From: Isotricha intestinalis
Taxonomy: Eukaryota; Ciliophora; Litostomatea; Vestibuliferida; Isotrichidae
Length of the DNA stretch: 41,273 nucleotides
Direction: 5' to 3'
Assembly (NCBI GenBank): GCA_023807065.1
Contig: JAJJLU010000024.1
Span: 1-41,273, forward strand
The stretch's first letter is position 1, and the number at the start of each line of letters is the position of its first letter. The translations under genes were made by a program, and so were the position numbers. Below, piece after piece: positions 8,701-19,048 of the stretch. The notes under the pieces are model-generated. The model searched no databases, was not told the DNA's origin, and saw only the letters and a list, made by a program, of their open reading frames with translations.

Positions 8701-10475
8701 TTATTCTTTAACCCAAATTTTAATAGATTTATCTAAACTTGCAGTAGCAATATCAAAATTATCAATTTGACAAATACTAACTAAAGGTAATTTATGTCCT
8801 TTTAAAATGGTTAAATGATTAGTTCCAATTTTCCATATTCTTCCAAAATTATCACAACTTGCAACAATTAAATATTTTTCATTATCCATAATATTAAAAT
8901 CATAAACAGCACTTCTTGATAGTTGAACACTTCTAACTTGTTTTAATAAACTCATATGAATAAAATAAATATTTCCATTTTCACAAGAAGCTAAAATTCT
9001 ATTTTTTGAATATCTTAAATTATCAATTGCAGAATTTAATGTATTTATTATTTTTATACAATTAAATTCATTTTGTTCATCCCAAATTCTTATTGTTTTA
9101 TCATCACTTCCTGAACATAAATAATATAATTTTTCTATATATATTATTGTTATTATACTTTTTACATGACCTTTTAAAATTTGTTTTACTTCATAATTTT
9201 TTTTTTCTTTCTTTTTATTATTATTTTTATCCTTTTTTTCTTCCCATATTAATATTCTTTTATCATCACTTCCACTAAATATTAAATTATTGTTTTTTAA
9301 ATATTTAAATGAACATGTTAATACACTTTTTAAATGCTCATTTAATGTTGATACACAATTTAATGTTTCTATATCCCATAATTTTAAAGTTTTATCTGCT
9401 GAACATGAACACAATATTTTCATTTCTTTAAATTCATTTAAGTAAAACACACTATTTTTATGTCCTTTTAATTTTGATTTTAATGAAATTAAACCCATAT
9501 TTTTTTTTAATGACCAAACTTTTATTTCGGGTTCTAATGATGAAGATACTATTTCTTTTTTTTCTGATAAATAAATTATACATGTTATTTCTTCATTATG
9601 TGCTTTTTCTATTGTTTGACTACAATTATAATTTAATGTTTTATTTATTATTGGTTTAATTACTTTTTTTTCAGGTATATAATTTACATCTTCTATGTTT
9701 TCTTCAGAAAAAGAATTTTCTAAATCTGATATTATTTCTAGACTACCATTAAAATTATTATTATTATTATTATTATATTTCAATTTATAATAATTAAGAT
9801 TATCATTATAATCTAGATTAAAATTTGGATTATTAGTATTATATTTATAATAAAAAGAATTATAAGGATTATTATTATATTTATAATTTGGATTATTATT
9901 ATTGATATTATTGTTATCATTAATTGTATTATTATAATAATTGGGATTATTATCTTTTTTATAAAAATAATTCGAATTATTATTAGGATAATTAGGAGCA
10001 TTATAATTATTAGGATAATAATTAATATTATGATTAGGATAATTAGGGATATTAGAACGATAAATAGGATAATTATCATAACTTGGATAATTAGGATTAT
10101 TATTATTAGGATAAATCAGATTATTATTGATTGGATAATTCAGATTATTATTGTTAGGATAATTCAGATTATTAAGGTTATTATCATTATTATAAGAATA
10201 ATTAGGGTTAATATAATCAAAGTTAGGATTATTATAATCTTTATTTGGATAATAAATTATTGGATGATAATTAGGATAATTATAATTCATATTATTTGGA
10301 TAATTATTATCAAAATTATCATCATCTTTTGAATCAAATGGTCTTGAATATTGTTTTTTAAATGTTTTAACTTGACTATTATTTTTCTTTTTATATGGAT
10401 TTTTTTTATTTAATGATTTATTATTATCATTATCTGAATAATAATCATTATCACTATATTCTTCTTCTTCTTCTT

Positions 10476-10511
<36 letters not shown>

Positions 10512-10740
10512 AATCATCATCATAATTATCATCATTATAATTATTATTTTTTTTTTTTTTATATTTTTTATTCTTTTTTTTCTTTTTTATTTCATTATTT
10601 TTAGGGTTTAAATTTTTTTGTACTTTAATATTATTTTCATAAATTTTGTGTTTTGGTATATAATTATCCGGTTCTCTAAAATTTTCTATATCACTTAAAG
10701 AATTGTCAGTCATTCCACGATTTCCACCAGCAGCTCCCAT
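8701..10740 (-). CDS. WD40 beta-propeller protein with acidic and Asn/Tyr/Pro-rich N-terminus
   Basis: 679 residues. The protein begins MGAAGGNRG, so Gly2 could be N-myristoylated. Residues ~55-105 are Lys-rich then Asp/Glu-rich. Residues ~140-325 are degenerate NPNY/YPNN repeats. Residues ~385-679 hold about seven WD repeats, for example KGHKNSVFYL followed by CSADKTLKLWD, GHVKSIITI followed by CSGSDDKTIRIWD, and a final LKGHKLPLV followed by TASLDKSIKIW. Family propellers are interaction platforms; no enzyme domain is fused. Specific function is unknown. Many open frames on the opposite strand of the repeat region are shadows. It ends in TAA; the gene upstream is divergent and far (over 650 bp). 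Confidence 0.85.
9750..10330. repeat. Degenerate NPNY/YPNN-coding repeat tract
   Basis: Inside the WD40 gene the DNA is built from short related units (minus strand AAT/CCA/TAT codons; plus strand ATTATTAGGATAATT-like units). They encode about 190 residues of Asn/Tyr/Pro-rich sequence. The units are imperfect, suggesting slippage growth followed by substitution. The tract looks intrinsically disordered or prion-like. Next to it (about 10440-10550) a GAT/GAA-type tract encodes an acidic Asp/Glu run. Confidence 0.7.
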
Positions 10741-10799
10741 ATTATTGTATATTTATTTTCATATAATATTAACTTAATTTATTATTATTAATTTTTAGA

Positions 10800-11120
10800 A
10801 AGGAAATTTTGATTATTTTTTTTCTTATTTTTCCTAATTGAAATTTCATCCATATATTTTAGATAAATTCAATTATTTCTAAAATTTGGAATGTATATTT
10901 TGATAGTAAACTATAGGGTCAAATAAATTTTTGTGCAAGTTTATATGAACCTTTATATATAAGTCTTTATTAAATAATTGATCAATTAAATTCTATTTTA
11001 GTTTGAGGCATTTCATTTATTCCATTGTTTTTCCTTTTTTCTCATCTTCAAAATATTTCATTATTATCCTTTTTTTTTTGTTTTTATTTAGATTAATATT
11101 AATATCATTTAATTCTTCAT
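10800..11120 (-). pseudogene. Possible gene remnant, unidentified
   Basis: Within the 659-bp gap between the WD40 gene and the cyclic-nucleotide-binding gene, minus-strand translation shows protein-like pieces interrupted by stops. Examples are KNNGINEMPQTKIEFN, RLIYKGSYKLAQKFI, PYSLLSKYTFQILEIIEFI and IWMKFQLGKIRKKIIKI, which share one frame. No family is recognised. The A/T bias makes such pieces easy to over-read, so this is tentative. Confidence 0.35.
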
Positions 11121-11399
11121 TTATTATTTAAAAAGTAAATTATATATATTTAATATAATTAATAAACAAAAAATAGTATAACTATTAATGTTAATTTAAA
11201 AAATAATCCAAAAAAAATCAAAATTTAATTAATCAAAAAAAATAAATTCAAAAATATGATGATAATTGAAAATATAGAAATTAAAAATATTTCTTACTTT
11301 CTTTTAGTATATTATTTATTTATAAATATATTAAAATAAATTTTTATTTTTGTTTAATTTAATAATTCAGTTTTAAAATAAATTATTAAAAAAAAAAAT
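11121..11399. other. A+T-rich upstream region of the cyclic-nucleotide-binding gene
   Basis: No reading frame or RNA gene is seen. The stretch is nearly pure A/T and ends in a run of A directly before the ATG at 11400. It probably contains the promoter and 5' UTR of that gene, but no element can be named. Confidence 0.4.
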
Positions 11400-13400
11400 A
11401 TGCAAGATGATTTAGATAAATGTATTTTAGAATTAAAGAAGCCTGAATCGGAAAGAAATTTACAAATAATAGTAAAATACATTCAAACCTTACAAGGTTT
11501 TATGAATATATTAAAAGATGCAAATGAAGATTATAATTTTTATTTAAATGAATGTGCAAAAATATTAAAATATAGTCAAAGAAAAAAAAATGATATTATA
11601 GTAGAACAAGGAGATAAAGGAGATTCATTTTTTCTTCTTTTAAAAGGTTCAGTATCATTTTTAGTAAGTAGACCAACAACATATGAAATGACAAAAGATG
11701 AATATTTATATCATTTATTTAAATTAAGGAGAAATAATTCACATGAACTTTTAAGACAATGTATTCAATTAAATCATACAATTTTTCCTGTTGATGAAAG
11801 TTTTGATTTATATATAAAAAATATAGCAAATAAAGTTTCTCATGAATTTTTAGAAAATAAATTCATAACTGATAAAGCAATTGAATTATATGAATATATA
11901 AAATCCAATGATTCAAAAATAAAAACAACAAATATTTCAGTTGAAAAATATATAGAAAGAAATAAAGTAGAAGATTTTAAAAAAGATAATTATTTTACTT
12001 TTGACAATCATAAAAAAAAAGAAAAAAAAAGTGTAAAAATTCCAAATTATATTATTATTAGTAAATGTGAAAAAGGAGAAACATTTGGTGAATTAGCATT
12101 AGAACAAAATGCAGGAAAAAGACAAGCAAGTGTTATTACAAATGAACCAACTGATTTTGCTATTATTTATAGAAATGAATATAATAATTTATTAAAAAAT
12201 GCTGTTGAAAAAGCAAAAAAAAAATTTTTCTCTGTTATTGATTATTATAATATTTTTAATGAAGTTTCTCCTTATGCTCTTGATAAAAAATATTATAAAT
12301 TATTTAATTTAAGAAAATATGATAAAGGAATAAATTTAATTGAACAAAATAAAGAAATTGAATATATATATTTTATAGTAAATGGTGAATTTGAAATATC
12401 AACAAATAGAAATATTAAAGAAGTAAATGATTTAATAATATATTATAAAAATTATATAAGGAAATATAGTAATAAATTAGATTATAAATTATATAATCCA
12501 ATAGAAGAAGAAAGAGAAAATGATGATTTAACTTTAAATAAAAGATATAAAAGTAAAGAACAAAATGAAATATTATTTGAAAAAAGATATATTAAATTAA
12601 CTATTCTTCAAGATAAAGATATTTTAGGAATCAGAAATTTAATGAGTCCAATAAATAAAAAAAAATCAAAAGGACTTATTAATTGTAAAACTTTAAATAC
12701 AGATTGTGAAGTATATGAACTTGAAATAAGTCAATTTTATTTTATTTCTGAATTTGAAGATGGAGTTGAAAATATGACAATTGAATATGAAATAAATAAA
12801 ATTAAAATGCTTATTCAAAGATTACAAATGCATAAAAAAAGAATTTATAATTTAATAACTAAAAAAGAAAAAGAATATTCAGATTTTGCTAATAAATTAA
12901 GATTACATAATATTCATTTAAAACAAAAAAATAGATTACATACTTTAGAAGCTAATCAAATTTTTGAAGGTAATGAAATGAAAAATTTTATTGAACAAAA
13001 AGAAAAAGAAAAAGAAATAAAAAGAAAAATTTTAGAAAATGATAAAAAAAAATCAAATAAAAATAGTAAATTTCATTTATATAAATCAAATCAAGTAGTT
13101 TTACCTTCAATTAAAGGAAATAAAAATTTATCTTTTGGAAATATTTTTTCTCCAAAAAAAAATATGAGAAATATACAATATAATAAATATAGAGAAGGAT
13201 TATTCAATAGAAATTTATATGAACATGTTTTTAATTCTTATGTTATTACTGATATCAATGAAAATGATAAATCTAATCAAATAAAAATAAATCAAAGTGC
13301 TTCTAATAATAATGATAATGCAGTTTATGATGCTTTAATTTTTGATAGATTTAATTCTTGTTATACTAAAGCTTTAATTAATTTAAAATATCAAAAATAA
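11400..13400 (+). CDS. Cyclic-nucleotide-binding-domain protein (two CNB domains, coiled coil)
   Basis: 666 residues. CNB domain A begins near residue 49, with DIIVEQGDKGDSFFLLLKGS from 65. It is interrupted by a ~110-residue insertion, then completes with the phosphate-binding cassette FGELALEQNAGKRQAS (229-244), whose Glu231 and Arg241 are the residues that hold the cyclic phosphate in the family. Domain B (~285-445, with DKGINLIEQNKEIEYIYF from 308) lacks a clear cassette and is probably non-binding. A charged coiled-coil-like part (~455-560) and a disordered tail follow. No kinase or channel domain is present, so it may be a regulatory or scaffold protein of cAMP/cGMP signalling, a type common in ciliates. 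Ligand choice cannot be read. Start is ATG after an A-run; stop is TAA. The next gene starts 37 bp downstream on the same strand. Confidence 0.82.
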   Translation: MQDDLDKCILELKKPESERNLQIIVKYIQTLQGFMNILKDANEDYNFYLNECAKILKYSQRKKNDIIVEQGDKGDSFFLLLKGSVSFLVSRPTTYEMTKDEYLYHLFKLRRNNSHELLRQCIQLNHTIFPVDESFDLYIKNIANKVSHEFLENKFITDKAIELYEYIKSNDSKIKTTNISVEKYIERNKVEDFKKDNYFTFDNHKKKEKKSVKIPNYIIISKCEKGETFGELALEQNAGKRQASVITNEPTDFAIIYRNEYNNLLKNAVEKAKKKFFSVIDYYNIFNEVSPYALDKKYYKLFNLRKYDKGINLIEQNKEIEYIYFIVNGEFEISTNRNIKEVNDLIIYYKNYIRKYSNKLDYKLYNPIEEERENDDLTLNKRYKSKEQNEILFEKRYIKLTILQDKDILGIRNLMSPINKKKSKGLINCKTLNTDCEVYELEISQFYFISEFEDGVENMTIEYEINKIKMLIQRLQMHKKRIYNLITKKEKEYSDFANKLRLHNIHLKQKNRLHTLEANQIFEGNEMKNFIEQKEKEKEIKRKILENDKKKSNKNSKFHLYKSNQVVLPSIKGNKNLSFGNIFSPKKNMRNIQYNKYREGLFNRNLYEHVFNSYVITDINENDKSNQIKINQSASNNNDNAVYDALIFDRFNSCYTKALINLKYQK

Positions 13401-13437
13401 GGTTTTTATTTCTTTTTTTTATTAATTTTTTTTAAAT

Positions 13438-16400
13438 ATGGAAAATTGTATTAATAAATGGATTCAATTACAAAAAAAATTAAAGAATGAAATTTCAATT
13501 TTGAAGTTTTTAAATTCTCAAAAAGAAAACAATAAAAAAATAATAAATGAAAATATAAATAAGTTCTATGAACTAAAAATTAAAACAAAAGAAAGTTATG
13601 ATTATAATATTTATTTTAATTTAATGAAAGAATCAAATTTTATTCCTTATGAAATTATAAAAAGTGAACAAACAAAATTAGAATTAGGAAATGAATATAT
13701 ATTAATAGAAAATTTTTTTACGATTTTAAACAAAAATAAAAAAACTTTACTTTTTATAATTAATCATTATAAAAAAGAAAATTATGAACAATTAATAAAT
13801 TTTTTAATAAATTTTTATTTTGAAAATCCATTTAATCCAAATTTTAATCAAAATCAATTATTAGGAATAATATATAATATTATTGATAAACAAGTAAAGA
13901 ATTTAAAAGATGAAAGTAATATAATTCAATTTTTAGATGATAATTTTATTGGTGTTTTATTAAAAAATTTATGCAGAAGAACAGATATTAAAAATTACAC
14001 TTCAATGATTTTAAAAGATATTATTTTAGACATGGAAAACATGAGCGATAAATTTATTTCTTTTGATTTACAAAAAATAAGAGAATATATTTTATCTAAA
14101 AATAAAATAATTGAAAAAACTGCTTTTGATGAAGAAAATATTAAAGAATTTTTATATGAAAATTTAAAAATTTCAAGATTAAATCCAGATAATCAAATTA
14201 AAAGAACTACAAGTTTTTTTTCTGTTATAAATAATGATGCTGAAAAATTTTCTAAAATTTTATTACCTCCTGAAATTATTAATTTAGATAAATTTTTAAA
14301 AGATGAAAATATTGAAATTAATTATAATTATTATAACTCTTTAAATAAAGATTATATTAACAAATTGTATCAAGAATGTGATGATAAATTTATGAAAGAT
14401 TTTTATGAAAAACAAATTAATCTATTAAATAAAAATAATTTAGATTTTTCTGATCAAAAATTTATTAATGAAATTTATAAATTAAAAGATGAATGGAAAA
14501 TTGTTTTAATTTATTATAAAAAAAATGTTGAAAAAATCAAATTTTTGATTGATAAATTATTAAAGAATATTTTAGATAATGAAACAATTATTCCTTATTC
14601 AATTAAAGTAATATGCAAAATTATTGATATATTAATAACAAAAAAATTTAATAATATATCATTAACAAATAAAAATGGATTTATAAGTGAATTTTTTATA
14701 GGAAAAATAATAATTCCAATATTAACAAATCCTGATTATAATGGAATCATAACATCATCAATAATTTCTGAAAAAACAAGAAAAAATATGATGAACTTAA
14801 CCAAAATTTTAAAAAAAATTTTTAGATATAATTTCTTTGAATCACAAATGGAATTTAATTATACTATTTTCAATAATTATATAATTGAAATATTACCTCA
14901 TATAAATAATTTATTTTCAAAATTAACAAATATTGAATTACCAAATAATATTAATTCAAATGAAATAGAAAATGAAATAATTAATCATGATTTAAATATT
15001 GAATCTTTAGCTTTTACTTATATTGATTTTTTAAATATATATCAAACTTTAAAAAAAAATGAAAATGATTTTTTTAAAGGAATTAAAGACAATAATATAA
15101 TTTCTATATATAATACTTTAAAAAATTGTGAAAAAACAATAATTAAAACTTTTACTAATTTAAAAAATATCAATCACAAATTTTTTATTATCATTAAAAA
15201 TATTAATGTATCAATAGATAATTTTTTTAATTCAAATAAAACAGAATTTTCAAATATAAATGAAGAAAATTTATCTATAGAAGAAAAATCACTTCTTCAA
15301 AAAATAAAATTATGTATAAAGACAATATTAATAAATTTAAAAGATATAAATTTAGATATATTTCAAAATTTAAAGCAATCAAAAAATACATTGCATTTTT
15401 TTGAAGAATTAATTCAATATGTTCATATGGAAGATTATTCTGAAAGATTTTTTGAAAATTTAATTCCTTTAGGATGGTATATAGTATTTATTCAATATAA
15501 TTTAACTTTATTAAATAATATTTATAAAGAAAATGATTATGAAAATTTATATAATGAAATAAATAATGAATCAGAACAATCAATTCAAAATATTCATAAT
15601 ATAAATAATTTAGGTTTTTTAGAAATGAAAATTTCTTCAATGGATAAAACCATATTTTTATTAAATAAAGATTATTTATCAATTAAAAAAATAACAAAAT
15701 TTATTAAAATAAATAAATTTTGTAATGAAATAGATATTCCTGTATTATTAATAGCAATTAAAGGGAAAACAATTAAATGTCAAAAAGAGAAAATAAAAAA
15801 TGCAAATTGTATAAAAATAAAAGATTTTATATATAATTTTAAATCACTTCAATTATTAAAGGAAGATATATCCTCTCCAAACTCAATAAATAATACTCAT
15901 CAAATTTTAGAAAATTATTTACAAATATTAAGAAATGAAATTTCAACAAATAAAGAAGTAATATCCTTATTTAAAGAATATATAAATAGTAACAATTCAG
16001 AAGAAGAAATAAATGATATAATAGATATAATAGAAAATAATATTTTAGAACAAGTATATGATAATTTATTTACAAATGAACCAACTCAATTAGACATTCA
16101 ATTTTATAATAAATGTAAAGAATTAAAAAATATAAATTCTACAAAAATAGGAGTAAAAAAAGAATATATAAATGAAAGATTATGGTCAATTGCAATTTGT
16201 TATATTAATAGAATTTCTATTGAAAAAACTCCATCTAATAAATTAAATTGTGTTATGAATGCTTATAAAATTTTAAATAATTGTATAAATTTTTGTGGAA
16301 ATGAAAATGAAAATGCTGGTTTTGATGATATTTTTCCTATATTTGTATATATTATAATTAAATGTAAACCTATTAAATTTATTTCAAATTTTTATTATAT

Positions 16401-16509
16401 TAAATCTTTGATCAATCCTAATAATGCATTTAATAATTATGGTTTTGCTTTAATGCAGTTAGAAATGGCTATTAATTTTATTAGTAATTTAAAAGATAAT
16501 TTTGAATAA
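13438..16509 (+). CDS. RasGAP-VPS9 protein (GAPVD1-like Rab5-family GEF)
   Basis: 1023 residues, all helical. Residues ~60-330 resemble a RasGAP domain: YEQLINFLINFYFENPFNPN, then NQLLGIIYNIIDKQ, and LLKNLCRRTDIKNYTSMILK. A clear arginine finger is not seen. Residues ~890-1015 form a VPS9 domain. It contains TPSNKLNCVMNAYKILNN, then AGFDDIFPIFVYIIIKCKP with the aspartate finger equivalent at Asp964, SNFYYIKSL, and YGFALMQLEMAINFI. VPS9 domains activate Rab5-type GTPases on endosomes. The combination with an N-terminal RasGAP is that of GAPVD1/Gapex-5. The catalytic Tyr of the family seems to align with Gly in YGF, so activity should be tested. It starts 37 bp after the preceding gene and stops with TAA. 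Confidence 0.8.
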   Translation: MENCINKWIQLQKKLKNEISILKFLNSQKENNKKIINENINKFYELKIKTKESYDYNIYFNLMKESNFIPYEIIKSEQTKLELGNEYILIENFFTILNKNKKTLLFIINHYKKENYEQLINFLINFYFENPFNPNFNQNQLLGIIYNIIDKQVKNLKDESNIIQFLDDNFIGVLLKNLCRRTDIKNYTSMILKDIILDMENMSDKFISFDLQKIREYILSKNKIIEKTAFDEENIKEFLYENLKISRLNPDNQIKRTTSFFSVINNDAEKFSKILLPPEIINLDKFLKDENIEINYNYYNSLNKDYINKLYQECDDKFMKDFYEKQINLLNKNNLDFSDQKFINEIYKLKDEWKIVLIYYKKNVEKIKFLIDKLLKNILDNETIIPYSIKVICKIIDILITKKFNNISLTNKNGFISEFFIGKIIIPILTNPDYNGIITSSIISEKTRKNMMNLTKILKKIFRYNFFESQMEFNYTIFNNYIIEILPHINNLFSKLTNIELPNNINSNEIENEIINHDLNIESLAFTYIDFLNIYQTLKKNENDFFKGIKDNNIISIYNTLKNCEKTIIKTFTNLKNINHKFFIIIKNINVSIDNFFNSNKTEFSNINEENLSIEEKSLLQKIKLCIKTILINLKDINLDIFQNLKQSKNTLHFFEELIQYVHMEDYSERFFENLIPLGWYIVFIQYNLTLLNNIYKENDYENLYNEINNESEQSIQNIHNINNLGFLEMKISSMDKTIFLLNKDYLSIKKITKFIKINKFCNEIDIPVLLIAIKGKTIKCQKEKIKNANCIKIKDFIYNFKSLQLLKEDISSPNSINNTHQILENYLQILRNEISTNKEVISLFKEYINSNNSEEEINDIIDIIENNILEQVYDNLFTNEPTQLDIQFYNKCKELKNINSTKIGVKKEYINERLWSIAICYINRISIEKTPSNKLNCVMNAYKILNNCINFCGNENENAGFDDIFPIFVYIIIKCKPIKFISNFYYIKSLINPNNAFNNYGFALMQLEMAINFISNLKDNFE

Positions 16510-16628
16510 ATTTCCAATTCAAAAGCTAATTTTATTTTTATCTTTATTAATTATAAAGAAATTTTTTTATCTGTATTTTTTTTATTTTTTATTTTTATAA
16601 ATTTTAGCATATTTATTATAAAGTTCAA

Positions 16629-18731
16629 ATGTCTATTTCAAATAATATAATTAATAAATCTAGAAGTGCAAAAAATAATTTGAATAATCTTTTAATAAGA
16701 AAAAGTTCAATATATAATAATAAAATAAATTCAAATAATATATATATTTATAAAAAACAAAATGATAATAATTCACATAATAATACAAAAAATCATATTC
16801 ATAAAATTTCCTTATCATCTCCTTTTTGTTTAATTTGTGGTTCAATTTATAAATATGAAAGTTTATCATTAAAAATATTTTCTTCAATAAAACCAAATTA
16901 TTTATTTTACAAAAGTGAAATTTCAATTTTGAAAATTATATCAAATTTAAGAAATTTATGTGATATAGAAAAAAATAATTTTATAATAAATAGTAATTTC
17001 AAACTTACTCAAAGTTTAATAAGTATAAGAAAGAAAACAGTGAATAAAATGAAAAATTATATAAAAAAATCAAAATATTCAAATTCATGTCTTTTTTTAT
17101 CAGTATTTTTTTTTGATTATATAATATTAAATGAAAGAATAAATTTAGTTCATAAATTAGAACAAATTGCAATTGGATGTATTATTTTAGGAATAAAATT
17201 TATAGAAAATATAAATTATATTTGCAATTTAAAACATTTACAATATTTATATGAAGGTGCTTCTTCTTTTTCAAGAGAACAATTAAAAAAATTTGAAATT
17301 AATTCTTTATTAAAATTAAATTATCACTTACAAAAAATTTCTTTCTATGAAATAATTCATTTTTTTCTTATTAATGGAATATTATTTAATTCTGATTTAA
17401 ATAATAATAATAACAAAAAAATCAATTTTAAAGTTTATTTTTTAGTTCTTCAAATTTGTGATATAATAATTGAAAATGATATTAATTATTGTCATTTTAA
17501 TCAATTTGAATTAGCTTGTGCAGTAATATCTTTTGCTAGAAAATTATGTAAATATAAAAACATTTGGCCTGAAATTTTAATGGAATTATATAAAATTAAA
17601 TTTGAAGAATTTGAAGAACAATTTATTTTTGTGGAGAATTTATATATAAATAAAACTCAAATAGTAAATTCAAATACTAAAAGAAATATAAGTTATAATT
17701 CATCATTAGGAAAAATAAATTTGAAAAATAATAATATTGGAAATTCATTTTTTTATAGTATTAATAGTAAAGATAAAAAATATCTTAATAATAAAATTAA
17801 CAATAACAATTATTCTAATAATAAATATATACAAAATCAAAAGTTATTTAAAAATTATAAAAGATTAATGAGTCAATCAATGGATATGACAAGAGAAACA
17901 AATAATTTTTATTCTTTAAGAGGATATTCAAGTAATAAAAAACATAATAATAGTTTAGTTAATAATAAAAATACTTTAAGTAATATTAAAATTAAAAGTA
18001 TTAATTCAAATAGAACTAATTCAATAAAAGGAAATAGTAAGAATAAAAATAAAAAATCTAATTTAAAAAAAAATTTAAATATTTATTATAGTCAATCTTT
18101 AGATAAAAGAGATTCTTCTTTTAATTTATCTTATAGAACAAATACTGAAGTTTATAACCTTAAAAAAATGAAAATTGATGATTATAGAACAATATTAAAT
18201 AAAAATCTTAAAAATAAAAATGAAATGAATAATTCAATCAATAAAAAACAGAAATCTTTAAATCAAGAAGAAAAAATAATAAAAACTAAAAGTTTATTAC
18301 AAAGAAATAATAATAGTAATAATAATAATAATCTAATTCAAAAAAAAGATAATAAATCTAATGCATCTCTTAAATTTTTAAGACAAAACATTTATTTAAA
18401 TTTAATGCTAAAGAATAATTACAATGATAATATTATAAATGATAACAAAAAATTAAATAAAAGAAAAATAGATATAATAGAAGAATTAACAATGAATAAA
18501 TTAAGCAAATTATCAAAAAATAAAGAACAAAAGCAAAAGAAAAAAAGAAAAATATCACAAATAAATTATATAAATATTACAAATAATAATAATTATGGAA
18601 GTACTAATAATAATACAAATTATAATAATAATCATAATAATAAAAATAAAAGTATAATGTTAAATAAATATGGTAGAAATTTAAGTGTTTTTATACCAAA
18701 TAAAAGTACAAATAGTGCATTTGTATATTAA
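16629..18731 (+). CDS. Cyclin-domain protein with long Asn/Lys-rich tail
   Basis: 700 residues. Residues ~120-230 look like a cyclin N-terminal box: RKKTVNKMKNYIKK, then SCLFLSVFFFDYIILNER, then LEQIAIGCIILGIKFIEN and FEINSLLKLNYHLQKIS. Residues ~240-345 fit the second cyclin fold, with FNQFELACAVISFARKLC. The invariant Lys/Glu pair that contacts the kinase is only partly evident (Lys in GIKFIEN, Glu further on). The tail (~350-700) is Asn/Lys/Ser-rich and disordered, with basic clusters such as KQKKKRKIS that could be nuclear localisation signals. Partner kinase and cycle stage are unknown. ATG at 16629 follows a 119-bp spacer; stop is TAA. Confidence 0.75.
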   Translation: MSISNNIINKSRSAKNNLNNLLIRKSSIYNNKINSNNIYIYKKQNDNNSHNNTKNHIHKISLSSPFCLICGSIYKYESLSLKIFSSIKPNYLFYKSEISILKIISNLRNLCDIEKNNFIINSNFKLTQSLISIRKKTVNKMKNYIKKSKYSNSCLFLSVFFFDYIILNERINLVHKLEQIAIGCIILGIKFIENINYICNLKHLQYLYEGASSFSREQLKKFEINSLLKLNYHLQKISFYEIIHFFLINGILFNSDLNNNNNKKINFKVYFLVLQICDIIIENDINYCHFNQFELACAVISFARKLCKYKNIWPEILMELYKIKFEEFEEQFIFVENLYINKTQIVNSNTKRNISYNSSLGKINLKNNNIGNSFFYSINSKDKKYLNNKINNNNYSNNKYIQNQKLFKNYKRLMSQSMDMTRETNNFYSLRGYSSNKKHNNSLVNNKNTLSNIKIKSINSNRTNSIKGNSKNKNKKSNLKKNLNIYYSQSLDKRDSSFNLSYRTNTEVYNLKKMKIDDYRTILNKNLKNKNEMNNSINKKQKSLNQEEKIIKTKSLLQRNNNSNNNNNLIQKKDNKSNASLKFLRQNIYLNLMLKNNYNDNIINDNKKLNKRKIDIIEELTMNKLSKLSKNKEQKQKKKRKISQINYINITNNNNYGSTNNNTNYNNNHNNKNKSIMLNKYGRNLSVFIPNKSTNSAFVY

Positions 18732-19048
18732 ATAATAATAATTTAAATAAATTATGATTTAATTAAAACAATTTTATTAATACCCTATAACAAAATCATA
18801 TTATAATTAATTTAATAATAATTTTTTATATGTTTCATATATTTTATTAATTATTAAATTCAACTTTTATTTTAATATAATAATATTTTTTCATGAATTT
18901 TTTCAAATGTTTTTTAAATAATTATTTTTTAATTATTTTTTTCAGATTTTTTAATTATATTATTTCAAATTTGTTAAATCTTGGAATAATTAATTTAATT
19001 TAACACAATCATACAATATTTTTTTCTGTAATATTTTTAAATATTAAA
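18732..19048. other. Intergenic spacer, nothing recognised
   Basis: A 317-bp A/T-rich spacer between two plus-strand genes. No reading frame, RNA or repeat stands out. It should hold the 3' end of the cyclin gene and the promoter of the two-TM protein gene. Confidence 0.5.

Noticed and set aside
9093..10604. Several open frames on both strands across the WD40 gene (Ile- or His/Tyr-rich)
   Set aside because: They are shadows of the Asn/Tyr/Asp repeat tract; the minus-strand WD40 frame explains the region.
15488..16926. Minus-strand frames opposite the RasGAP-VPS9 and cyclin genes
   Set aside because: Low-complexity Tyr/Phe/Asn shadows of well-supported plus-strand genes.
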